17,443 nt of DNA from JADHUC01 sp964617665 (lineage in GTDB: Bacteria > Planctomycetota > Planctomycetia > Pirellulales > Pirellulaceae). This document shows, piece by piece, positions 1 through 6,882 of this stretch (positions are counted from its first letter, which is position 1; each line of letters starts with the position of its first letter). A model generated the notes under the pieces. That model did no database searches, was not told where the DNA came from, and was given only the letters and a program-made list of their open reading frames with translations. Where the stretch lies: assembly GCA_964617665.1 (NCBI GenBank), contig CAZUAH010000283.1, positions 1 through 17,443 on the forward strand. The letters are read 5' to 3'. A program made the translations under genes and the position numbers.

Positions 1-6
1 AGATCC

Positions 7-306
7 ATGTTCGGGCTGCGGTATTTGCCAGGCGTCGTCACGCTGACGTTGGATGTCGACAAGTGCAATGGGTGCGGCCAGTGCACCATCGTTTGTCCCC
101 ACGCGGTGTTCGCCGTCGAAAACGGGAAATCGGAAATCGTTGACCGCGACGCCTGCATGGAATGTGGTGCATGTGCGCGGAACTGTCCCACTGAGGCAGT
201 CTCGGTTCAACCGGGTGTCGGCTGCGCCGCCGCCATCCTTCGCGGGAATGGGGATGGTGACGGCTGTTGCTGCGATCCGTCCAGCGGGTCGGCGTGTTGC
301 GGATGA
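7..306 (+). CDS. hgcB: HgcB-type 2[4Fe-4S] ferredoxin (mercury methylation)
   Basis: Small 99-residue ferredoxin. HgcB donates low-potential electrons to the corrinoid protein HgcA, which methylates Hg(II) in anaerobes. Two CxxCxxCxxxC cluster motifs are visible: Cys20/23/26/30, then Cys50/53/56/60 in 'ACMECGACARNC'. Beyond a plain bacterial ferredoxin it has the HgcB extras: a lone cysteine at position 73 in 'GVGCAAAI', the same number as the essential Cys73 of known HgcB, and a C-terminal Cys pair (Cys97-Cys98) preceded by a Cys87-89 triplet. The N-terminus 'RYLPGVVTLTLD' also matches the family, and the Cys73 register supports the ATG at 7 as the true start. hgcA would lie immediately upstream, outside the window, so the pair cannot be confirmed here. 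It converges on selD. The alternative is a generic dicluster ferredoxin, which I find less likely. Confidence 0.8.
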   Translation: MFGLRYLPGVVTLTLDVDKCNGCGQCTIVCPHAVFAVENGKSEIVDRDACMECGACARNCPTEAVSVQPGVGCAAAILRGNGDGDGCCCDPSSGSACCG

Positions 307-356
307 TCGCGCAAGGGAAGAGAACGAAAACGCAACTCTCACATCTTCTTCCGGCA

Positions 357-387
357 CGCACACGAGGAACCGGCGGTCACGTGTGCG
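357..387. terminator. Hairpin between convergent hgcB and selD
   Basis: Perfect 8-bp inverted repeat (CGCACACG at 357-364, CGTGTGCG at 380-387) with a 15-nt loop, in the 87-bp gap between two convergent genes. A second, wider repeat (TCGCGCA at 307-313, TGCGCGA at 384-390) overlaps it. There is no T tract on either strand, so a classic Rho-independent terminator is not shown. The position suits a bidirectional 3'-end structure. Confidence 0.4.
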
Positions 388-393
388 CGAAAG

Positions 394-1434
394 CTACTGC
401 AATACGCGAATTACTCCGCTGTCGTTGAACTCGCCGATGCGACTGACCTGGACACCACGCTGGGCAAGGTCCGCTTCGAATTGCGCTGTGGCCTCGCTTG
501 GAATAGCGGCCAGTAGCCCTCCGGAGGTCTGCGGATCGTACAGTAGCAGCTCTAATGTGGCGTCCGCATCGTCGGACAACTTCACACGCTGCTGGTAAGC
601 GTCGCGATTGCGATAAGCCCCGCCTGGAATCATCCCCATGGCCATGTGACGCTTGACGCCGGGCAGCATAGGCAAGGCATCTATTGAAATGTCGGCCCCA
701 AGTTTGCCATCGCCACCAAGCATCTCGTTCAGATGGCCAGCCAGGCTGAATCCGGTGACGTCGGTCAGTGCTCGAGCACCTGTGGCGACGGCGGCTTCCG
801 AGGCGGCGCGGTTGAGCATCATCATGCTTTCTGTCGCCACCTCGACTTCGTCCTGTTTGGTCAGCGCCGCCTTCATGGCGGTAGCGATGATGCCTGTACC
901 GAGCGGTTTAGTCAGATAGATCTGATCACCCGCCCGCGCGCCCTGATTCCGCACGATCCGATCCGGATGCACCGTGCCGATAACCGCCATGCCATATTTG
1001 GGTTCCTTGTCGTCGACCGTATGTCCGCCCACGACCAGACAATCTGAATCGGCGGCCGCGCTGGCTCCACCTTCCATTAACTTGCCCAGCCATTCGGCCG
1101 GCAGGCAGTTCGGCCAGCAAACGATGTTCAGGGCGGCCATCGGTTTGGCACCCATGGCATAGATGTCGGAGATCGAGTTGGCTGCGGCGATGCGGCCCCA
1201 TTGCCAGGGATCGTCGACCAGCGGAGTGATGAAATCGGCGGTGAAACAGATGGCCACGTTGTCCGACACCTTCAGCGCAGCCGCATCGTCGAGCGTTTCC
1301 GGGCCGACTAGCAGCCTCGGATCGACGGCAGGCATCAAATTGGCCAGTGCCTTCGATAGGTCACCCGGACCTAACTTGGCAGCTCACCCCGATGCTTCGA
1401 CCATTTGTGTCAGACGAACCGGCTCGTCGGCCAT
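394..1434 (-). CDS. selD: Selenide, water dikinase (SelD), selenocysteine-containing
   Basis: SelD makes selenophosphate from selenide and ATP, the Se donor for Sec-tRNA and 2-selenouridine tRNA. The frame open from an internal Met at 1338 lacks the catalytic N-terminus. Reading back to the ATG at 1434 gives 'MADEPVRLTQMVEASG', then TGA (1386-1384), then 'AAKLGPGDLSKALANLMP', continuous with the rest. The TGA is codon 17, where E. coli SelD has its catalytic Cys17 and many SelDs have Sec; the following lysine matches the conserved active-site Lys20. With Sec the protein is 346 residues, close to the usual 347. Downstream family motifs include 'LLVGPETLDDAA', 'RIAAANSISDIYAMG', 'VVGGHTVDDKEP', 'LTDVTGFSLAGHL' and 'DPQTSGGLL'. 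A SECIS-like hairpin follows the TGA. The ATG is preceded by AAGGAG (spacing about 6). Lies 124 bp downstream of the histidine phosphatase on the same strand. Confidence 0.95.
1348..1386 (-). promoter_or_regulatory. Bacterial SECIS-like element of selD with recoded UGA
   Basis: In the mRNA sense, the in-frame UGA (1386-1384) is followed after 10 nt by a perfect 6-bp stem, UAGGUC/GACCUA (1373-1368 with 1362-1357), closing a 5-nt CGGGU loop. A lower 4-bp stem UGCC/GGCA (1381-1378 with 1351-1348) lies below an internal loop. Bacterial SECIS elements are expected as an apical stem-loop with a G-bearing loop roughly 15-25 nt after UGA, within the coding sequence, recognised by SelB. Spacing and loop fit. 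Confidence 0.75.
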
Positions 1435-1558
1435 CTGGATCTCCTTGGTTATGAGGGACTTGGTATCAAACCGTGACTATTCTATGCACTACGTTGATTC
1501 GCACCAACGGGCTTCCAAGACAAAGGCCCGTCACCATCGCTTGCGGTTCGAGCCGTTA

Positions 1559-2194
1559 TCACTCGGGCCGTGTAACTCCTTCCAGGAGCTTACGTGTTTC
1601 ACCTCGCTCAAGGATTACAGGCAACGCGTTGGCGACCTTGGTGTCCAGAATCGTCTGATCGGGCCACCGCATGGCCCTGCCCAGGATACAGCGAATCGTC
1701 GTATAGTGCGAGACGACCAAAATGTCTCCTTCGCATTCCGCTTCCAGACTCTGAACAACAGGCCACGCTCGGGCGGTCACTTCTTTCAGGTTCTCACCAC
1801 CGGGCGCTTTCTGCATGAAGTCATATCGGAACTGGTTGAAACTGGGATCGTTTTCATACTCCGGATACTCGGCGTAGACCTCCTTGGCTACTCGCCCCTC
1901 GAAGACACCCAGCGACCGTTCGTTCAGCGCTGGTGAATGAGGAAGACGCTCCACACCGTTCGGCAGTTCTTGAAGGATCAGATCCAGTGTCTCGATCGAA
2001 CGTGATAGAGCGGAACTGATCACTCGTTCGATGCGTATTTCGTCCCTGGCAGCCAGCTCTCTTCCAGCGGCCGAAGCTTGCTGGCGGCCAACCTCTGTCA
2101 GCGGCGTGTCGTTTTGGCCGCAGAAGATCTGTTGCTTTCTGTTCTCGACATTCAGTTCCGATTCGCCGTGCCGTACAAAGATCAAATATGGCAT
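1559..2194 (-). CDS. Histidine phosphatase family protein (phosphoglycerate mutase-like)
   Basis: A 211-residue branch-1 histidine phosphatase; these cytosolic enzymes move or remove phosphate through a phospho-histidine. The N-terminal 'FVRHGESELN' carries the catalytic His9 in the RHG motif. Arg65 in 'SALSRSIET' is the usual second phosphate-pocket arginine, Glu92 in 'NERSLGVFEG' is the likely acid/base, and His163 in 'VVSHYTTIRC' completes the pocket. Length is normal for small PhoE/GpmB/CobC-like members. The substrate cannot be told: broad-specificity phosphatase, sugar-phosphate phosphatase and cobalamin-pathway CobC are all possible. The ATG at 2194 sits right before the conserved first strand, so the start is firm, though no clear Shine-Dalgarno precedes it. 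selD follows 124 bp downstream on the same strand, perhaps co-transcribed. Confidence 0.9.
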   Translation of the reverse strand: MPYLIFVRHGESELNVENRKQQIFCGQNDTPLTEVGRQQASAAGRELAARDEIRIERVISSALSRSIETLDLILQELPNGVERLPHSPALNERSLGVFEGRVAKEVYAEYPEYENDPSFNQFRYDFMQKAPGGENLKEVTARAWPVVQSLEAECEGDILVVSHYTTIRCILGRAMRWPDQTILDTKVANALPVILERGETRKLLEGVTRPE

Positions 2195-2409
2195 ATGTGT
2201 ATAAGTCAGATGTCGTCAAAGGAGCTGAAGCCTCTCGATCAACGCTGCCGACCAGTGCTTGATCGGAGCCAACTGCCCACAATGACAGCCTTTACGAGTA
2301 TATACGCTCGGTACGCACGTCGGGTAGGCGGGAGATGACCAGCGTTTTGTTGCGAATCCCACGTATTGAATTCTGGGGGCCTTGCTCACTCGGGTACTGG
2401 GACCGGGAG

Positions 2410-2427
2410 ATGATATCTTGATATCAT
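2410..2427. promoter_or_regulatory. Perfect 8-bp palindrome, candidate operator
   Basis: ATGATATC and GATATCAT separated by TT form an 18-bp dyad centred about 100 bp upstream of the glycoside hydrolase start at 2519. The 2-nt spacer and AT-rich arms look like a binding site for a dimeric regulator rather than a terminator. The 324-bp region 2195-2518 between the divergent phosphatase and hydrolase genes holds no other structure I can support, and no convincing promoter hexamers. Confidence 0.35.
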
Positions 2428-2518
2428 GTGGTTGATAGAAGAAGGTATGCCACGATGCTTCTGGAATCTTGACTGTTGCATCGACCGCGGACGTAGAAAT
2501 CTGAAACGAGGAAATGCC

Positions 2519-3658
2519 ATGAAACTGCACCTTGTCAACATTGTGTCTCTTGTCGCTTGTTTCGTGTTGTTACTGGGCGACACAGCCACCGCCCGTGACC
2601 GCTGGACGGTCGAGCAGGCCAACGCCTGGTATGCCGAGCAGCCTTGGCTGGTCGGCTGCAATTTTTCGCCTAGTACGGCGATCAATCAGCTTGAAATGTG
2701 GCAAGCCGATACGTTCGATCCGGAAACGATAGACCGTGAGCTGGGCTGGGCCGCAGGCATCGGCTTCAACAGTATCCGCGTGTATCTGCACAACTTGCTC
2801 TGGGAACAAGATAGCGAAGGGCTGTTGCGGCGCGTCGACCAATTCCTTGGAATCGCCGACAAGCACGGTATCGGCGTGATGCTCGTGCCGCTGGACGGCG
2901 TTTGGGATCCTCAACCGAAGCTTGGCAAGCAGCGTGACCCGAAACCTCACGTCCACAACTCGGGTTGGTTGCAAGCACCGGGTGCGGAGATCCTTGCCGA
3001 TCCAAAACGCCACGATGAATTGCGGCCCTATATCTACGGATTGATTCACCACTTCCGGAACGACAAACGTGTCCAACTCTGGGACGTTTTCAACGAGCCC
3101 GACAACCCGAATCGCAATTCGTACGGCCGCGACGGTACGCGGACCGAACTGCCCGAAGACAAGAAGGAACAGATGGCCACAATGCTGCTGAAGAAGGTAT
3201 TCGTCTGGGCGAGAGAGGCGAACCCATCGCAACCGCTGACGGCCGGCGTTTGGCGTGGCGATTTGTCAAATCAGGACAACTTGACTGAATACAATCGAGT
3301 CATGCTGGAAGAATCGGATATCGTCAGCTTTCACAGCTACGGTAATCTCGATTTCACGGTGCAGCGAGTCGACCATCTACGATGCTACAAGCGGCCTATG
3401 CTCTGCACCGAGTACATGTCGCGCGGAAGCAGCAGTACTTTCGATCCCGTGATGGGATACCTTAAGAAGCACAAGATCGCCGCGTACAACTGGGGACTAG
3501 TCGCCGGCAAGACCCAGACGAATTACCCCTGGGAAACATGGCAAAAGCAGTACACTGCCGAACCGGAACTGTGGTTTCACGAGATCTTCCGCAGAGATGG
3601 CACGCCGTACGATGCGAAGGAGATCCAGTACATCAAAGGCCTGACAGGAAGAGAATGA
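2519..3658 (+). CDS. Secreted clan GH-A (cellulase-like) glycoside hydrolase
   Basis: 379-residue TIM-barrel glycosidase, probably retaining and acting on an exported or periplasmic polysaccharide. An N-terminal signal peptide is visible (hydrophobic 'IVSLVACFVLLLG', cleavage near 'TATA|RD'). Early barrel motif 'GFNSIRVYLHNLLW' (83-96) is typical of GH5-like enzymes. Glu193 in 'WDVFNEPDN' is the expected acid/base of the NEP motif, and Glu298 in 'MLCTEYM' at the end of strand 7 the expected nucleophile. The start was moved from an in-frame ATG at 2426 to 2519 because GAGGA lies 6 nt upstream and the signal peptide then becomes N-terminal. The substrate (beta-mannan, glucan or xylan) cannot be told. 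Monocistronic in appearance: divergent from the phosphatase and followed by a palindromic repeat. Confidence 0.85.
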   Translation: MKLHLVNIVSLVACFVLLLGDTATARDRWTVEQANAWYAEQPWLVGCNFSPSTAINQLEMWQADTFDPETIDRELGWAAGIGFNSIRVYLHNLLWEQDSEGLLRRVDQFLGIADKHGIGVMLVPLDGVWDPQPKLGKQRDPKPHVHNSGWLQAPGAEILADPKRHDELRPYIYGLIHHFRNDKRVQLWDVFNEPDNPNRNSYGRDGTRTELPEDKKEQMATMLLKKVFVWAREANPSQPLTAGVWRGDLSNQDNLTEYNRVMLEESDIVSFHSYGNLDFTVQRVDHLRCYKRPMLCTEYMSRGSSSTFDPVMGYLKKHKIAAYNWGLVAGKTQTNYPWETWQKQYTAEPELWFHEIFRRDGTPYDAKEIQYIKGLTGRE

Positions 3659-3689
3659 CACGCTTCGACACTGTGATAAGACTCCGATA

Positions 3690-3771
3690 CTCGGTAGGTC
3701 AGGCTGTGCCTGACGGAAACCGGCTCGAACGGCTGAAACGGCAAATCGTCAGGCACAGCCTGACCTACGAG
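3690..3771. repeat. REP-like nested palindrome (planctomycete 'VGQAVPDG' repeat)
   Basis: Two perfectly complementary 22-nt arms (3694-3715 and 3747-3768) flank a 31-nt spacer; with one bulged G the arms extend by CTC/GAG to 3690-3692 and 3769-3771. Each arm is itself a palindrome, GTCAGGC-TGT-GCCTGAC, so the element can fold as one long hairpin or two short ones. Translated, it gives 'VGQAVPDG' and 'VRHSLTY', strings that often appear in spurious planctomycete ORFs, which suggests an interspersed family. Lies between the GH-A hydrolase stop and the DUF1080 gene and may also end transcription of the former. Confidence 0.8.
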
Positions 3772-3898
3772 ACTACTGGGTCTAACCGGTAAGGAGTGAT
3801 TTCAATGTCGTTCTCTACAAACGGCTAAGCATAGCGTTCCTCGTTGACTAGCAGCCGGATTTCAACCCCTACAGGACTACAAGAAAGGACCAGTGACG

Positions 3899-4543
3899 AT
3901 GGAGAAGCGAAAGATGATCATCGGAGTGTTGTGTGTTGTTTTCGCGGCGGGCGTGGTACACACCTCGACCGCGGCCGAGGCGAAAGATGGTTTTGTCCCG
4001 CTGTTCGACGGGAAGACCCTCGATGGCTGGAAGACCACCGGCAACTGGATTGTCGAGGACGACGGTTCGGTCTCGCTGCATCCGCGGGCGGGCGAGCATG
4101 GCTGGCAACGCTATGACGCCTACCTAACGACGGCTCGCAGGTACAAAGACTTCGTCCTCGATCTGGAATTCAAGATCGGCAAAGGTGGCAACTCCGGAGT
4201 GTTTCTGCGAGTCGGAGATCCAATGAGCCAAGTCAAAACGGGCTTCGAAGTACAGATCTTGGACACCCACCACAAGCCGAAGCCAGGCAACCACGACTGC
4301 GGCGGCGTGATCGGAACAGCGGCACCTTCGAAAAACATGGCCAAGCCGGCTGGCGAGTGGAACCGGTACGTGATCACTCTCAAGGGGTCCCAATTAAAGG
4401 TCGAATTGAACGGCGAACAGATCCACGACTTGGACTTGTCCAAATCCGCGGTGAAGGATCGTCCCTTGGAGGGATACATCGGCTTTCAAGACGAAGCCAA
4501 GCGTGTGTGGTATCGCAACGTGCGGATCAAAGAACTGAAGTAG
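3899..4543 (+). CDS. Secreted DUF1080 family protein (3-keto-disaccharide hydrolase domain)
   Basis: 214-residue secreted protein, essentially one concanavalin-like beta-sandwich of the DUF1080/PF06439 family. Members are greatly expanded in planctomycetes; some hydrolyse 3-keto-glycosides, while others are probably only sugar-binding. Signal peptide: 'MEKRKMIIGVLCVVFAAGVV', cleavage near 'STAA|EA'. Family marks: 'FVPLFDGKTLDGWK' at the mature N-terminus, 'GGNSGVFLRVG', 'GFEVQILD', 'CGGVIG', 'GEWNRYVITLKGSQLKVELN' and the final 'GYIGFQDEAKRVWYRNVRIKEL'. GTG at 3893 and ATG at 3899 are both in frame; AGGA ends 9 nt before the ATG but only 3 nt before the GTG, so ATG is preferred. The gene ends 9 bp from the stop of the convergent PQQ-propeller gene. 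No catalytic claim beyond family membership. Confidence 0.92.
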   Translation: MEKRKMIIGVLCVVFAAGVVHTSTAAEAKDGFVPLFDGKTLDGWKTTGNWIVEDDGSVSLHPRAGEHGWQRYDAYLTTARRYKDFVLDLEFKIGKGGNSGVFLRVGDPMSQVKTGFEVQILDTHHKPKPGNHDCGGVIGTAAPSKNMAKPAGEWNRYVITLKGSQLKVELNGEQIHDLDLSKSAVKDRPLEGYIGFQDEAKRVWYRNVRIKELK

Positions 4544-4552
4544 CAACGACGG

Positions 4553-6625
4553 TTAACCGAACCACCACAGCGCGTACGCGGCAGATACCCAGTAGTAGGC
4601 GGAGAACGCTGGCACCGCCCAGAGCATGTCGCGAAACGGCTTGAGGTGCGCAGCCATCTGGTATGCAGCGATCAAGGTCACCGGCCAGGAAGGCAGGAAG
4701 CCGATCAGGTACACCCACATCATGGCCAAGTCCAGGCGGCGGCATATATCAAAGTACATCACGCAACCGATGATCAGGATGAACACGGACGCGATCGGCA
4801 CCCATTGTGATCTGCGATGCTGCCGTCGGCGGTGACCCCAGATGATGCCGGCGAGTGCCAACTGATGGAACACAAACAAGGCCGCCGGCCATGTGAACAA
4901 GAATGACGTGCCAAGCCGGTTGCCCACGGGCGTCGCTGCAAAACCCAGCAGCAGGGTTGTGCCCCAGAAGACCGTGCGGACGATCAGTGGCGATTTGTTG
5001 GGCCATTTCCTGGCTGCTATGCCCCAAACCAGTACGGCGATCAAGGCTGCGCCGCCCAACGCGCATACAACCGAGACGGAATACCATCTAAGCAGCTCAC
5101 CCATGTCCGGCGGGTCGGCCGGGCAATCCCGTTCGCCGCTCACGAGCCAGGCAAGATCAATCTTCCGAGCCCGCGGGATCTCCGAGGCAGGCCGCGCGTC
5201 GGCCAAATGCTCTTGTTCCAGCCGTTCCGTTTTGCCCACGTACAGACACGCCGCCCTTGTGGGAGACCGCAGGTACAACCGGCCGTTTTCCAGCGCCGGC
5301 GCAGTCCAACAGATCTCGCCGCCAAACACCTCGGTTCTGGCCAACTCTTCGTAGGCTTCCGGCGACGGGCGCACCAACAGAACCTCGCCGCGGTCGTTCA
5401 ACAAGATCAGCTTGCCGTCTGCTAGAATCACCGAAGCGTGTCCCGGCTGGTCAGACGACCACTGGACTTCTCCCGTTTTGAAGTCCAAACAGCGGAACTC
5501 GCCCCGAGACGGCCGACGTGCCTTAGACTGGATGTCGCGAAGATCGAAACCGTAGACATATCGGTCCACCAGGATGCTGGACGCCACGTCGTTGGACATG
5601 CGATTGCTGTGCCACAGCCTTCGGGCCGTTAAGCCAGACGAGTCGTCCGCGTCTTCCGGCGTTTCGATGCTCAATTCGTATAGCTCCGCACCACTGCGGA
5701 ACGGGGCGGTGAGTAGTAGGTACGGCTCCCGGTACAGCGGCAAGCTGGAATGTTCGTCGTAGCCGCTTGACAGTCTGTGTCCCCACAGCAGTTGCCCTGT
5801 TTCCAGATCGTGCAGCGCCAACGCATTCTGCAGGTATCCAAAGATCAGTTGCCTGCCTTGAAACGAAATAGGAATTGCCGACGTGTAACTGGCTGGCTGG
5901 TCGCCAGCGGCCCAGACCTCTGTGCCGTCTTCCGCATTCAACGCAACAACGCTGGCTCCCTCGCCGCCTACGGGCAGAATCACCTTGCCGTCGATTACAG
6001 TAGGCGAGCAGGAATAACCGAAATCGGTCCCACGCCCGCCGTACGTTTCGTTGACGTTGACCGACCACAGCAGATAACCGTCGTCCGCCTGCAAACATCC
6101 CACTTTCCCTTCCGGCCCAGCGAAGTAGATCTTGCCATCGTTCCAAGTGGGCGTCGCACGCGGGCCCGGATACATGCCTGCTGCCTGATAGGGCCAGCCG
6201 TACTTGTACTCCCAAATCAAGCGACCAGTGCTACCGTCCATGCACATGACCGTTTGAGCGTAGGACGTTTGTCGCTGCGTCCAAATGAGACCGCCGACAG
6301 CGGAAAAGCTAGAGTAGCCTTGGCCGATTTCCTTGACCCAAAGCACCAGCGGGCCTTCCTCCGGCCAACTCTCGGCCAGATCGGTTTCGTCGCAGGTCGA
6401 GTTGTAGTTGGGACCTCGCAGGTGCGGCCAACCCGGCCTGCCTGTCTTGTCATGTTCGGCACTTGTGGAAACCGTTGGCTGGGGTGCCGTTTGCAGATCA
6501 GGCAGTCGGATGTAACCGAGCAGGAGCCCCACCACCAAGAGCAGTCCGCCCCAAACGAGCACGCGGAGTCCGATTGCTCGAAGCACCTTGACAAGTATCC
6601 GGCGGAGGTTCCGACGCTGTTCCAT
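4553..6625 (-). CDS. PQQ-like beta-propeller protein with C-terminal membrane domain
   Basis: About 690 residues. One N-terminal TM helix after a basic stretch ('MEQRRNLRR', then about 17-38) anchors a long extracytoplasmic propeller: 'WPHLRGPNYNSTCDETDLAESW' (shown in part) is the usual planctomycete opening, followed by repeated PQQ-like blades such as 'DGSTGRLIWEYKYG', 'DGYLLWSVNV', 'DGTEVWAAG', 'TGQLLWGHRL' and 'TGEVQWSSDQ'. No PQQ-enzyme catalytic residues can be identified; the repeats suggest a scaffold or binding role as in BamB-like proteins. Unusually, about 170 C-terminal residues form five or six TM helices ('VSVVCALGGAALIAVLVWG' through 'SAAYALWWFG'). The start is uncertain: in-frame GTG at 6682 would add 19 residues, but neither start has a good Shine-Dalgarno. 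ATG 6625 puts the basic N-terminus in the normal place. Confidence 0.88.
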   Translation of the reverse strand: MEQRRNLRRILVKVLRAIGLRVLVWGGLLLVVGLLLGYIRLPDLQTAPQPTVSTSAEHDKTGRPGWPHLRGPNYNSTCDETDLAESWPEEGPLVLWVKEIGQGYSSFSAVGGLIWTQRQTSYAQTVMCMDGSTGRLIWEYKYGWPYQAAGMYPGPRATPTWNDGKIYFAGPEGKVGCLQADDGYLLWSVNVNETYGGRGTDFGYSCSPTVIDGKVILPVGGEGASVVALNAEDGTEVWAAGDQPASYTSAIPISFQGRQLIFGYLQNALALHDLETGQLLWGHRLSSGYDEHSSLPLYREPYLLLTAPFRSGAELYELSIETPEDADDSSGLTARRLWHSNRMSNDVASSILVDRYVYGFDLRDIQSKARRPSRGEFRCLDFKTGEVQWSSDQPGHASVILADGKLILLNDRGEVLLVRPSPEAYEELARTEVFGGEICWTAPALENGRLYLRSPTRAACLYVGKTERLEQEHLADARPASEIPRARKIDLAWLVSGERDCPADPPDMGELLRWYSVSVVCALGGAALIAVLVWGIAARKWPNKSPLIVRTVFWGTTLLLGFAATPVGNRLGTSFLFTWPAALFVFHQLALAGIIWGHRRRQHRRSQWVPIASVFILIIGCVMYFDICRRLDLAMMWVYLIGFLPSWPVTLIAAYQMAAHLKPFRDMLWAVPAFSAYYWVSAAYALWWFG

Positions 6626-6820
6626 GGACTTCACGTCGCCAAAGGTCTCGCGTGACAGCTCAATTGTCCAACAAACACTCACATCTGAAGGATGCTCTCA
6701 GACTTCTCGATTCTATGGTCTGACGGAGCATTGCTACAGCCGATTGCCCGAAAAAGCAAGCGTACGGTCTGTTGAAAAGGCGTCTGCCAGCATTCGTCCA
6801 CAGTGAACTACTGGACAGGC

Positions 6821-6835
6821 CGCGGGATGCCCGCG
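6821..6835. promoter_or_regulatory. Short GC hairpin in ppk2 leader
   Basis: CGCGGG-ATG-CCCGCG, a perfect 6-bp stem with a 3-nt loop, about 50 nt before the phosphotransferase start in the roughly 250-bp divergent intergenic region 6626-6882. It could be a leader structure or a remnant repeat. No promoter boxes are convincing. Confidence 0.25.
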
Positions 6836-6882
6836 AAGATGGAACCAGTCGCAGCACACCCTAAAACAACGTGGAGCCTGCT

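Noticed and set aside
1508..1530. CGGGC/GCCCG hairpin between the phosphatase and selD
   Set aside because: Only 5 bp plus a wobble, with no T run; too weak to call a terminator.
1490..1565. tRNA-like segment with GGTTCGA (1546-1552), considered as tRNA-Sec
   Set aside because: No pairing acceptor or D-arm could be built, and the long selC acceptor/variable arm is absent.
2426..2518. N-terminal extension of the GH-A hydrolase from ATG 2426
   Set aside because: It would bury the signal peptide behind 31 non-conserved residues, while ATG 2519 has a GAGGA ribosome site. The ATG at 2426 overlaps the palindrome.
3538..3792. 84-residue ORF containing 'VGQAVPDG'
   Set aside because: It overlaps the end of the GH-A gene in another frame and mostly translates the palindromic repeat.
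5777..6655. 292-residue plus-strand ORF opposite the PQQ-propeller gene
   Set aside because: Antisense shadow of a well-supported propeller gene; no domain, signal or ribosome site of its own.
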